Source: Lenzites betulinus (Eukaryota > Basidiomycota > Agaricomycetes > Polyporales > Polyporaceae). From it: DNA of 64,000 bases. Location of the stretch: positions 1 through 64,000 of the forward strand of contig JABYQU010000069.1 of NCBI GenBank assembly GCA_022264855.1, read 5' to 3'. How positions within the stretch are numbered: position 1 is the stretch's first letter; every line of letters starts with the position of its first letter. The notes below the pieces were generated by a model, which saw nothing but the letters and a program-made list of their open reading frames with translations, was not told the DNA's origin and did no database searches. Of the stretch, positions 53,685-64,000 are shown piece by piece. Both the position numbers and the translations under genes were made by a program.

Positions 53685-56392
53685 CTAAGACGTTGAATGT
53701 CGCCCGCTACCTGTTATATCACGATCCTCTGAGCTCCCTGAAACCTCAACGAAAAAGAGGATGAACTCACCGAAGACCGCCTCCACTTTCGTGCGAGGGT
53801 CGGTAGCAAACGCATGCGCACTCTGTACCCCTGCGTGTATATGGTGCGCGCCGAGAAATACGTTCGGGCAGACGACACGCTTGAGGCGCTCAATGTCCGC
53901 GTGTATGATCGCCCGACAGAAGAAGTCGAGATCGAGGTCATTCTGTGGGTGGCAGAGTCAGTCGCATCGTATATTCCATCTCATATAAGCGCATACCTCG
54001 TCATACCCTAGGGGATTCATGTCTTCGTTAGAAGAGTCCGAAACATAGCGCGGAACCGGACGTACCAAACGGCTGCTCGATCTCCTCGCCCGCGGCAATC
54101 AAGCCGAGGTAGATGAAAGCAGCGATGCCTACGCCTGGAATTGCATACCATCCGAAAAGGTCGACGAGTTGGAAGGGAAGGAAGAAAAGATATATCCAGA
54201 CCGTGCTGAGATGATCGAGTTGAGTTGGTATCAACATCCGTGATTTCGGGGAAGGTACTCACTGTCTGGGGTAGCGAATCCACCGTGAAAGTGATCAGTA
54301 GGACGCCGTACAGTGCACTTCAGGAAGGGAGACGTACCGGATATGCACGGAATAAACGCTAACATACTGACTTCAGCGATGGAGAGAGCAACAGCACACT
54401 CGGACTTACAAAGGTAGAGGCGTCGTCAGAATCCTCTCTAAAGCTGTTTCCGACATATCGTTCAGTATACTGATCATGTCATTTGTGCAATGCGTGAGAC
54501 ACTCACTACACAAGCTATCCTCAAACGCGGCGCAACATCCGTACATCGCCCCCAATACGGGTCCTGCAAGCAAATGCATCAGTGCCGCTCAATAAAACCA
54601 CATTCGCTCGGAGAGTTGCAACGTACCCGGGACGACGCCACGCTCGTCAAGCACACTGACCCATATACTCAACGAGCGCAAGATCTCGAGGGGGAGGTTT
54701 TCCCCGCCTCCCGCGAGCCTCGGACGATGTTTTGAGTGACTCAAGCCCAGTCGCACGCTCGCACCAGCGAGTGCTCCTTGGAGCCGTCCGTTTTCGCGAT
54801 CCCCTGGAAAATGAGTTAGGTGAAGTTGAAGGGAAAATGTACAAATTGAAGCTTACCTGCAGGATTGCCGTTCTCATCATCCCCGTTCCAGATTCTCTGT
54901 ATCCCTCCCTCGTCCGCGTCCACTCCACCGGCAGTAGCCTGATCTTCAATATCTTGCGCAGCCATCGAGCTAGCACCAGTTCGACCTCTCCGGCCCCTCC
55001 ACCCAAGCGCATACCCCACAGTCCGCCAGACCGCCGAAAACGGCACCAGGTCCGCGGAGACTGAGCCAAACAGGCCGTGTCGCCCGGCGCCTGCCGGTAC
55101 GGCCCCGGGCAAAAGCGGACGATCGGCACCGTGCTCGCTCGATGTGTCGGAAAGCGAGACAGAGGACGCACGCGACAGCGCCGGGGAGAAGGTGGGCGGT
55201 ATGTGGAGAGAGGGAGGTGTGAACGTTCCGTACGCGTTGATCGGGGGTATGATGAGGTTGTGAGCGGAGGCGGGCCTAGCGGAGTCCGCGTGCGGTTGGG
55301 AAGAGGAAGATCCCAGATGGGGGAGGAGCGGTCTCGGCGGATCCTCTGGGTGGAGATCGCGTGGGGACGAGACGGTGACGTCTGTCTGGGCTTGACCGTG
55401 TTTGTTCCGCTGATGATGAGGGTGCTAAAAAGTGGTTTAGCTGCCGCATGTCATGACGCAGAGGAATACACACGTCGTGAAGGGGTTTTACAAGCGGATA
55501 TAGATCCTCGTAGTATATTCCCATTTCGCCTGCACGAATGAGCTGCGGGATACCGGGTACAAACATAAAACATACCTCGGAGATGATGCTTCACGCCCAC
55601 AACAAAGCTACGCATACAACTGGTTTAGCGATCTGTGGGAGGAACTAATGCGCGACTCACCCTTCTATCATGGCGAGAGCAGTGCGCTTCTCCGCCATGA
55701 TTCGGCGGGCCACCGTGGTGTCAAGTTCGAAGTTCGTGCCGTCAGTATTGGCGGGTATAGGAACCAATTTCAAGGGGACATGTATCCAGATGAGACGGCT
55801 GAACGTCCTAGACGTGCGCGCAAGGTCTGACCATGCACTTCGGCCCTGGTAGTAACGATCATATCTGGGTGTAGAGGTGTCAGCAATCCCTGTAGCATGT
55901 TACGTCTCTCGAGCTCAAACATACCCAGAACTTGCCCGGTATGATATAACGAAACCGATGACAACACCTGTTAGCATAGTAAGCTCATGAGTGCACATGG
56001 ATATACGTGAGACGTGCCGAGAAGTGTCAGCATGACATTCGGAATCCCGAGGTGAAATCTAGTTGTGAGTGAAACGCTGACAACAACTGTGAAGAGTAGT
56101 ATTTGTTAATAGATCGGTCGAAACGGTGTTAAATATCGACACCTACTGGCTGCGAACACAGTGTGTAGGAGCACAGCGGGCCATATCCTCCATATCTGTG
56201 ACAAAAAGTGAGACACAATTTCCCAATACTGTCCTTCCATCCGGTACCTACGACAGTGCCACGCCCGAAGGTCCAGCTGACCAGACTGCGACTAGTAACG
56301 AGCGGGACGAGCACAGGGTCATCGTTAGAGTTGAAGGCTGGGAGGAGAACATGACCCGTAGATGAGCGTGGCTGAGGAGTGTTCTGCGACAT
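53685..56392 (-). CDS. Bestrophin-type anion channel (fungal RFP-TM family)
   Basis: Recognised from an ordered set of phased exons. Exon 1 is 56392-56252 (SWTFGRGTV), followed by IWRIWPAVLLHTVFAA, then FVISYRASSGYDRYYQGRSAW and RLIWIHVPL, which match the conserved RxxTSYDRFxEGR region. Next come FVVGVKHHLRG and YYEDLYPLV, a long Ser/Pro-rich cytosolic loop (about 55440-54860), LPLEILRSLSIWVSVLDERG, WIYLFFLPFQLVDLFGWYAI, and finally EIEQPFGYDENDLDLDFFC, the signature that closes the bestrophin domain. The last coding exon ends at 53685. Such channels pass chloride or other anions, usually in plasma or mitochondrial membranes. Intron 3 (55968-56017, 50 bp) starts with GC (GCACGT): no GT donor gives both the right phase and a normal length. 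The gene appears intact. Confidence 0.85.
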
Positions 56393-57234
56393 TTAAAGTG
56401 CGACCAAGCAAGTCCAGGCTCGATAGCGTCTTCCGAGCAATAATGAGCGCTAGCAAGTGTGACTGCAAGCAGTGTTTGGTGAGGGCCACGAAGAGATATC
56501 AGAATGGTGTTGTAGCCACAGCGAGTGTTTCCAAATGGGAGTGGATATCCTTGAGAGAGACTTAGATTATATAGGGTATATATCCGAGGTACAATGAGCG
56601 ACAGAGAGTCCAAACGGTCGAGCTCCAAGAGAGGGAGTCGTCGTGGTAAGAAACAAAGTAATGTAGGAACCACTTTAGACGCCACCGGACGGCGGTAGGC
56701 GAGATCTTACATTTTAGATCTCAGATCTCAGATCTTGCTCATACTAAACCGCCTCGCCAGCGCCTACAGCACACGTTGAACCGTTCTCTCTCTCTCTCTC
56801 TCTCCTCCGCTCATCTCGGCTACCGTTTTTGCTTCTCCTTGTACTGTTCTCCAAGGTATAGGAGGTCTGTAAATGGGATTTATTTATGGGGTTGCGTCTC
56901 CAGCAGGTTCATGCACGAGCACCGGTCGTATCTAGGTCCTGCTTGCTGAATAGCGACGGTGGCTGCAAACGTGCACCCGGCTGCAGGAGGTGCTCAGCGC
57001 TCAGCATTATAACTAAATCCTGGTTTCAAATTGACTTCTTGGTGTGCACTGCGTTGTGCCTCTCTGATGGTTGGTATAAAAGGAGCTAGTCTTGTGACGG
57101 GGGCTTTCCCCATCGATTGACTCACTCACACGGACCTCCTGCTTATCGCACTTCGTCTTTCGTTCGTCGCCACACCATCTCTCGACTCACCGTACTCTCA
57201 AACTCCCGTCACAAGAAATCCTGAACACTCCAAC
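56393..57234 (+). promoter_or_regulatory. Promoter region of the second PLP gene, with TC microsatellite
   Basis: A TC dinucleotide run lies at 56785-56804 and an AGATCTC direct repeat at ~56702-56736. A TATA box, TATAAAAG (57075-57082), lies 153 bp before the start codon at 57235. The leader from 57100 to 57234 is C/T-rich and ends in TCCAACATG, a typical highly expressed fungal layout. Confidence 0.65.
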
Positions 57235-58673
57235 ATGACGCTGAACGTCGCGGCTGCGTGCTCTGCCTTTCCTGCTCTAGCTTCTGGTTATCTCTATGCC
57301 GATAACGCTGGAGGTTCTCAATGCCTCGCCGACGTCGTCTCCCGCATCTCTGACTACCTCCTTAACACCAACGTTCAGTTTGGCGCAGACTATGCTATCT
57401 CGGTCGCCAGTACCACTCGTGTCGCGTCAGGCGCCGAGGCCGCGCGCGAGCTCTTCAATGCCGCTAGCGTAGACGAGGTCGCCTATGGCAGCAGCGCGAC
57501 TATGCTCGTCGAGAACCTCGCCCGGGCGATGGAACCAGACGTACAGGAGGGTGATGAGATCATTATCACTGCCGAACACGAATGTGAGTCGGATCCCTTT
57601 ACGATATGCCCGTGAGTCGTTCTAACGCCCAATATCTAGCGAATGCCGGCCCATGGAAGAGGCTCGCAGCACGTAAGGGCGCGGTGATTAAATTTTGGCC
57701 CGCTACCCAGCTTCCGCAATACCCGGACAACCCATACGCAGTCGGCTTGCAATGCGACGTCCTCGCCCCCCTTATATCATCCAAGACGCGTCTGATTGCC
57801 TTCACGGGATGCTCGAACATCCTTGGCTCCATCGTCCCCGTGAAGGACATCGTTGCGTCGGCGCGTGCGCTCGCGTCGGAGCGCGGGGCGCCCAAATTGG
57901 AGTTCTGCGTTGACTGTGTCGGGTACGCCCCCCATCGGCGTATCGACGTGCGCGACTGGGACATCGAGTATTGTTATTTCTCTTTCTACAAGGTATGACC
58001 ATGCATTCTCTTCCATGCTTGGCCGCTCACCATGCACACCACAGGTATACGGACCGCACACGTCTGTGCTGTACGCGCGCGCAGCGTCGCTCCAGAACTC
58101 GCTCACCTCCATCGTCCACCACTTCCTCAAAGTCGACACCAAGCCCCACAAGCTCCAACCCGGGGGCCCAGGCTACGAGCTCGTCTACGGCTGCACCGCT
58201 ATCCCGCCTTACATCCGCTCCCTTGCCCCCGAGGGCACACTTGAGGCGGCATGGGCGGCGGTGGCGCAGCACGAGCAGTCGCTCGTCGCGCCGCTGCTCA
58301 CCTACCTCAGGAGCAAGACTGCCCGCGGCGTGCGCATCGTCGGAGACGAGGGCGCGGACCTCACTCGCGCCCCGACCATCAGCTTCCTCGTCGTGGGCGA
58401 GAACGCGATTCGCAGCCCGGACGTCGTGAAGGCATTCGATGCGAAGGGCAATGTGGGTGCATCGGATCGTTCCGCACGATAGCTATGTGGCTTATTAGAT
58501 CGCGCGTACAGGTCGGCATCAGATACGGGAACTTCTACGCGTACACGCTCATCGACACGCTCTCGCCGAAAACGGATGTGAACGACGGTGTGGTGCGCAT
58601 CTCGCTCGTGCACTACAACACTGTCGAGGAGGTGGAGAGGATCATCGCCACGCTGGACGAGGTCCTGGCGTGA
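57235..58673 (+). CDS. Class V PLP enzyme, cysteine-desulfurase-like
   Basis: Four exons with closing phases (57235-57583, 57640-57992, 58045-58452 and 58512-58673) give 423 residues. Fold-type I features are ASGYLYADNAGGSQCLADVV at the N-terminus, VAYGSSATMLVENLARAM, EIIITAEHE with the usual substrate-side His-Glu, EFCVDCVGYAPHRRIDVRDW with the PLP-ring Asp, and YCYFSFYKVYGPHTSVLYAR, where the Lys of FYK should bind PLP. The C-terminus IRYGNFYAYTLIDTL...VRISLVHYNTVEEVERI matches the small domain of NifS/SufS/Csd-like proteins. It is likely an aminotransferase, desulfurase or lyase; no catalytic Cys loop was recognised, so desulfurase activity is unproven. It is not a close copy of the PLP gene at 44-46 kb. 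Confidence 0.85.
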
Positions 58674-59380
58674 GTGGGAAGTATATTTCAATTCGTCGAG
58701 CGATGTGTAGGAATACAGAACGTGGAGGATGTGGCCAACTGATGTTTTGTGCGAACTTCATCAATGGGACTGGGAATTACGTGGTGGAGTACATTAATAT
58801 CTGCGATGCTGGCGTCCCAGCTTCTCTCCGACAGCACCCTCAGCACCCCTCAGCACCCTCAGCACCCATCGTATCCGAGCGCCGAAAGTGGTATGTCCTT
58901 CCGGCATCTCATAACGGCCGTATGTCGAATTGCTATGCTGTACGGTACTGCCACTCATCGCTTTGCACCCAGCGCAGGGTGCGATCGCGAATGCCACGCC
59001 GCTTTATATATCACGCTATAGAACACCGCTGATAATCGTTGATAGTTCGCAGTCGCGCTAGTCTCAAAGCGATACTACGTCAACACTCCTCTCCACGAGG
59101 CATCAGCGTCGGGTATGCCTCAGACACATACCCGAACCTACTTAGTCCTTTTGGGTTTACGATGCTCGTCGCGCCTGTCGAACTCACCTCTTGCCACTTA
59201 CCATCAAGCACCACCTGGTTGGTGGCTTACGCGTAGCAGCCGTTACAGACTCTTGTTTCTAGAGCTCCAGCACAAAAAACCTACATAATACCCACGGGCG
59301 TGGTCTGTGAGTACGTATTCTGCGATAGAACATCACATACCGCCTCAGTGACTGACACTGGAGTTTCAACTTTTGAGGAC
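58674..59380. other. Intergenic region
   Basis: About 700 bp between two plus-strand genes. A short CAGCACCC direct repeat occurs at 58840-58867. No gene is recognised. The right end should hold the promoter of the next gene. Confidence 0.4.
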
Positions 59381-60671
59381 ATGATTGTGGGCGGCGCAGC
59401 CTCCAAATTCGGGTCCGACAACAGCGCTTCCGCTGTGGACGAATCGGCGCCTCCAGCATACGACGCCGTCTATTCGAAGGGTTCTACTACAGGGTATGCG
59501 CCGTCTACCGCAGGAACGAGCACTTCCAAAGAGAAGGAGGCATCCCCGTACCCCACCATCTCGTTTCCCGTCCCCGAACCATACACGGAAGACGCGCCGA
59601 GTCCCTCCTCCTCCAACCCGTCGTACTACGTCCCTTCCGCACTCTCAGCCTCGACTGCGTCGTCGCCAATCGACAGCACCTCCCCATCCTCCATATTCAG
59701 CTCCCCCCACACACTCAGCACGGCCTCCTCCAGCGCCCACAGCCCCATACGCTCCAGGTCAACAGCGAGCAGTACCAGCACCAACACCCACACGCGCACT
59801 CACTCCCTCGCAGAAGACCCCAACCGGCCGCCACCCGAATCCTTCGACAGACCGCCTCCAAAATCATCCCTGGAGCCATTCCCCCCCGCGACCCATTACG
59901 CAAACAGCGACGACCTCACGCAGGGGTTCCCCCTCACACCACCAACATGCCCGTGTGCGCCCGCCCTGCATCCGTTCATGACGCACGACGTGACCGAAAG
60001 CGACTGGACGCGGTTCCTCGAGGACGTGCAGCGCGCGGGCGGGCTCAGGGCCGTGAACGCGTTCCTCGCGAACGCCGCGCCGCGCGTCGTCACGGCCGGC
60101 TTTATTGGGGGTACGCTGCCCGTCCATCCACACCCCACATGATCGTTATGGCTCACGGACAGCACAGGCTACCTCGCGTCAAAAGTGATCAAAGCACACG
60201 TCAAGAGCAAGCGGAAGAGCCCCGTCGCGGAGGTCATCGAGCTCTGGAACCGGGTGCGTCGCACACCCTGTCCGTCCTCCCCCACAAGGCACATGCGATG
60301 CTGACACGTCGCGTCCGCAGCGATTCTTCCACCCGCGCTGCATGGACGTCGTCCTCGCGCAAGGCTCCATGACCTACACCGGCCCCGTCTCCGCCCAGCC
60401 GCCGGACCTCGTGCGCCCCGCGCCCGCGCGCCCGCGCAAACACCAGGGCGTCACCGTCGTCGAGGACCGCTCCGACGACGACGACGAGGGCGGCCTGGGC
60501 GTCGTGGGCGCGGGCGCGTCGGCGGTGGGCGGGGCGGTGGGCGGGGTGTACAGCCGCTTTGGGCGGGGCGGGCGGGAGCGCCGGGGGCGGGTCGAGTTTG
60601 GGCTGGACCTGAAGCATTCGGCGGGGGAGCGGTGGAGGCTGGTCGTTTCGTACAAGCCGCCTGTGTTGTGA
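59381..60671 (+). CDS. Conserved fungal protein of unknown function
   Basis: Three exons with closing phases (59381-60110, 60168-60253 and 60321-60671) give 388 residues. The first ~190 residues are disordered, rich in Ser, Thr and Pro (YPTISFPVPEPYTEDAPS). A conserved region follows: DVTESDWTRFLEDVQRAGGL, then KVIKAHVKSKRKSPVAEVIE, LWNRRFFHPRCMDVVLAQGS and a C-terminal GGVYSRFGRGGRERR stretch. I recall this W-N-xx-F-F-x-P-R-x...V-x-L-x-x-G pattern from unnamed Asco- and Basidiomycete proteins. No catalytic motif, membrane segment or signal peptide is seen. An upstream in-frame ATG at 59300 exists but has a poorer context. Confidence 0.7.
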
Positions 60672-60892
60672 AGGCGGGATGATAGGCCGTGTCATGACAC
60701 GTACCAATACATATACCATAGCGCTGTCTCTATACCGTCGCAGGGTCAGCGCTTCAGCCAGCACGCTGCTTACCGATCGTGATACCCTAGCTATCCCCAC
60801 GCACGAAGCATACATACAAGAACGTAGTATACCAGGGTACATATTTACATCCATCAAGTACACAACACGCAATCCCCAACCGTAACCGAACC

Positions 60893-61564
60893 TCAAGCCA
60901 GCGGAGCCGGAGCGAGCAACATCGACTCCCGCGGCGCATACGGCGGCGGCCCGTCCTCCTCGTCGACGTCGCCCACCGTCGAGCCCATCGCCATCGCCAT
61001 CGCGCCCGCCACGCCCACCGGCAGCCCTCTCCCAGAAGAAGCCGTGGACGTCGTCGACGTCGGGCTCGCCTGCGCCGCCCCAGCACTCTCGTCCTGCCGC
61101 CCCGGCCGCGGCTTCTCCGTCCCATACACAGGCTCGACCGCCGCGCCGCCCTCGCCGTTCTCGGCGTACCGCCGGACCAGGACGCCCGAGGTCCGCGCGG
61201 GGTGCGCCTGCGCAGACGCGCCAGTTCCGCTGGGCTCGCGCGACGACGCGCCGCCCGGCTGCAGCGCGCTGTCCAGCACGTCCCCGGGGGGCGGGTAGGA
61301 GCGCGTGGCGGGCGCGCCCTTCTCCCGCGCGTGTGCGAGGAGCATGGAGGTGGAGGTGGGCGTGTCCGCGCCCGCGGGGGACCGGGGCGTGTCGCGCGGC
61401 GGCATGACGAACGGGCGCGGGATCCGCTCGTCGTCCACGCTCGAGAGCAGGCTGGGGATGGCGAGGACGTGCGCTGCGCCGCCTTTGTCGGAGGAGAGGG
61501 GCGCGGCGAGGTGTTGTGCGTGTGCGGGGGGCGCCCGAGCGCGTTTGCGGAGGCAGAGGATGGC

Positions 61565-61596
<32 letters not shown>

Positions 61597-62478
61597 GGAT
61601 GGCGACGGCGAGGCCGATGATCTTGGGCGATGTGCTGTGCGGCGGTGCGCTGGATTGGGCGGGCGCGGCTGTGCCTGGCGAGGTGGGGAGAGAGGAGGAG
61701 AGTGAAGGAGCGGACGTCGGGGGAAGAGGAGAAGACGCAGGCGAGGGAGTGGGGGAGGAAGAGGGGGCCGAAGAGGCGGTGGTGGTCACTTCTTGGCTGC
61801 GGTACCATCAGTCATCCGCTCTCGGGGTAGAACCAAGAGATATACGTACGTGAACACAAAGTAGTCCAGAAGCGCAAGCGACGAGTTCCCGCCCGCGTGT
61901 CCGACCGTCATCGTAAGGGTATGCGTCCCGGACGAAAGGGGCCCGCTCGAGAACACCGGGACGTTGTACTGGTACGTTGTGCTGCCGTTGGGGGCGAGCT
62001 CGAACGTGCCCGCATCCTTGCCGTCGATTTGGAAGGACATGTCGTAGTTCCCGTTCGGGTCTGAGAACGCGCGCGTAATGATACAGTACGCGTACACGGC
62101 GACACCTAGTACGTCATCGTCCCTCAGCCATCTGGAGCAGCCTCGCCTAGCATGTGCGTGGGACGTACCTTCGAATTGCAGCGTCGCAGTAATCGGAGCG
62201 GGCGGCGGGTTGTCCGAGATATAACTCACATCGTGCCAGGTCCCGTCTAGGGCCTTGCTCTTGTCGACGCCCGCCTCGCACGTCGTGCAGCTCTGCCCAA
62301 GACTCCACACGCCCGGCGGCGCGTAGACGATCTCGAACCCGCCCGTGGTGCTCCCATCCGTATCATCGACCGTGACGTTCTGCAGAGTAGTCGCGGACTG
62401 CGCGCGGGGCAGTTGCAGGAGCGCGAGGATCAGAGCAGCGAGGAAGCGCGATGGCGAAGCGGGGAGTGCAGAGAACAT
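60893..62478 (-). CDS. Type I membrane protein, Agaricomycete surface-protein type
   Basis: Three exons with closing phases (62478-62169, 62105-61850 and 61796-60893) give 489 residues. A signal peptide (SRFLAALILALLQLPRAQS) leads into a beta-rich extracellular domain with several NxS/T sites and a CTTC pair (SLGQSCTTCEAGVD). A long Ser/Pro stalk follows (SSAPSSSPTPSPASSPLPPT), then one membrane helix (IIGLAVAIPLAALAALAAGA) flanked by CLRKRARAPP, and a ~180-residue disordered cytosolic tail ending in PPPYAPRESMLL. This architecture is common in mushrooms, where such proteins are uncharacterised. Surface sensing is a guess. The gene is complete. Confidence 0.8.
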
Positions 62479-63889
62479 GGCGGCCTGGGGTCGGCCATGC
62501 GCGATACCGAGGGCGCGTGCAGGCGCAAGAGACGGTTTTAACGAACCCGGGGGAGCGGCAAATCAGGGGCACGTCCATCATCAGCTGGACGACAGCAGCA
62601 ATCTGCCCAGTGCGCATGCGGTGGGAGAGTTGGCGTGTGCATTCGGAGCGGCGGGATCAGCTGGGGATAAGATCCCCCGAGTCGCGACAACCTCGTTAGT
62701 GCCGTTTTGGCATCCACTACTGCCTTTTGTGCCCGATCACGGTCATCGCCGTCAGCTAGATTCGACACAGGTTCGGGGATTTCTACAAGCAAGTGACATG
62801 TCCGCAAGACCAGACAGCTCGTTGCTCCCATCGATGGCTTAGCAGATGCGCCGTTGCAGGACGTCCTGGGCAATCGTAGAAGTGAGTAAAGACGCATACG
62901 ATCAGGAAGAAGACATACCGCGTGTGTCGTTCCTGGGGAACTGCCATGTCGGCGCGACGGCCTTGCATCCTCTGGGTTCTTTGATCACAGGCAGTTTCCT
63001 GTGCCATCTCAGGACTTATTAATGCACGCCGCCATTCATTGGGAGTGTGATGGCCGTGGCATGAGGTAGATCTCCATGAGTTTGGTAGTCCGGCGGTGTT
63101 GGGTCGCAGGACCGAGAGGCCTGCGTACGCAGTCGAGACATATGCACCCACTCTCTCCTTGCAAATAGAGCTACGTCATGGAATGCTCGCGGGCCCAGTC
63201 GGATGACAGCATCGTCGTGGAGTATCTCACGCCGCCGCCGCCTGCCACTGAGCTGCATGAGTGTGACGCAGCGACGTGTGCAGCTGGTCACTTAGCGGTC
63301 ACAACATATATAGTCAAACCTCGCGCCAGCCAGGCACTTGCAGCCTCTCGGACTCTGGCCCCGAATAACGTCTGTACTTGCCAGATCTACGACGCTGCCT
63401 GCGTTTCTGATCCTCCATCATCACGGATGGCCCCTGCAAGAACCTGCGAAGGAGGCCTCCGCCGTCACGAAGATCGATGGAATTCAATTCCGCTCTCATG
63501 CGGGCTCTTCCAGCTGCGCTCTCACGGAGAGAGGTGCCGTATGTCGGGATGACTTCATACTTTGCTTGCTCTCGTACTCGATGATGCATCCAACGGTATG
63601 CGCACGGCCAGCACTTTGCCTAGCCGGACGTGCTGCCCTCGCTCTCGTGCGGACGGAGCTCCTGCTACGCCGGTCGCGGAGGCACTCGTTCATGGTATCA
63701 CACATACCTGTTTGGCGTTCGAAGAGAGTCGCCCTTGTAGCGCGCGATGAAGCATAAAAGGGTAGGTACTACTTGCAGTAGGTGAGGTAGTTGTGCGAGC
63801 GTGTAAGTTCACAGGTACGAGTTGTACTTGCGCTCGTGTTTTAGCACACTGATCGCTGCCTAGCCCAGCTATTATCCATACCCGCGACG
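62479..63889. other. Intergenic region
   Basis: About 1.4 kb with only short open frames on both strands. No motif or phased exon set was found. It should contain the divergent promoters of its two neighbours. Confidence 0.4.
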
Positions 63890-64000
63890 ATGTCAGCCTT
63901 CCCGGAGTGCGACTTCTTCTGTGAGCACACGGGCCGCCTGTCCGTCTTCCCTTCCTCATGCGGCACGGCGGAACAGCTATTGTGAGCATCATCTTATTCC
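63890..64000 (+). CDS. First exon of a gene running off the window
   Basis: ATG at 63890 opens a 30-codon exon (MSAFPECDFFCEHTGRL...) that meets a good donor, GTGAGC, at 63982. Cys-rich (ECDFFCEH...SSCGTA). Too little remains to assign a family. Confidence 0.35.

Noticed and set aside
60234..61808. A 524-codon minus-strand frame overlapping the membrane-protein gene
   Set aside because: It is in another frame, is Arg/Pro-rich, and runs through the neighbouring plus-strand gene. The phased three-exon membrane-protein model explains the region.

Overview
This window looks like a GC-rich chromosome arm of an Agaricomycete (mushroom-forming basidiomycete). Nearly all introns are 46-76 bp. A Plavaka-type transposase and a DUF6532-type protein, both characteristic of Agaricomycetes, lie side by side. 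Short TTAGGG-type telomeric tracts are present. I name no species.

The left half (about 1-39 kb) is accessory and subtelomere-like. It holds a broken PCNA copy (2.1-3.06 kb), a frameshifted unknown gene (3.7-5.8 kb, minus), an intact 1,518-residue SNF2-family ATPase (8.0-13.7 kb, minus), a BAH plus Cys-rich-finger protein (16.0-17.3 kb), a ~1,183-codon unknown protein with one in-frame amber codon (17.9-21.7 kb), a Cys-rich coiled-coil protein (23.2-25.0 kb), a small protein of a repeated Agaricomycete family (27.9-28.6 kb), a Plavaka transposase with one amber codon (33.4-36.5 kb, minus), and a divergent DUF6532-type gene (36.7-39.0 kb). Between them lie dense arrays of near-perfect hairpins. 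One family has a CGCGGCCGC stem and a 2-nt loop. Others have a GTGCGC...GCGCAC core. Three copies of a larger repeat, made of a hairpin array plus a ~565-580 bp body, sit at 3.1-3.8, 25.6-26.7 and 29.3-30.4 kb, all in one orientation. Copy 1 lies exactly between two genes that have both lost their 3' ends. Copy 3 is followed by degenerate and then perfect CCCTAA telomeric hexamers (30.46-31.03 kb), whose orientation suggests that a former left chromosome end lies here.

The right half (39.8-64 kb) is gene-dense and ordinary: an importin-beta (Kap121/IPO5-like, short at its C-terminus), a class V PLP enzyme (isopenicillin-N-epimerase-like), an MFS monocarboxylate-type transporter, an O-methyltransferase, a bestrophin-type channel, a second class V PLP enzyme, a conserved fungal protein of unknown role, a type I membrane protein, and the first exon of a gene that leaves the window. 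Two PLP enzymes, a methyltransferase and a transporter within 15 kb could be a small metabolic cluster, but no backbone synthase is visible.

Most gene models were checked by requiring exon phases to close, and residue counts below come from those models. Family names come from motif recognition by eye, with no database search. The most unusual material is the hairpin-array system and its link with gene breakpoints, the set of chromatin-flavoured or unrecognised genes embedded in it, two amber codons in otherwise open genes, and three GC-AG introns in one window.
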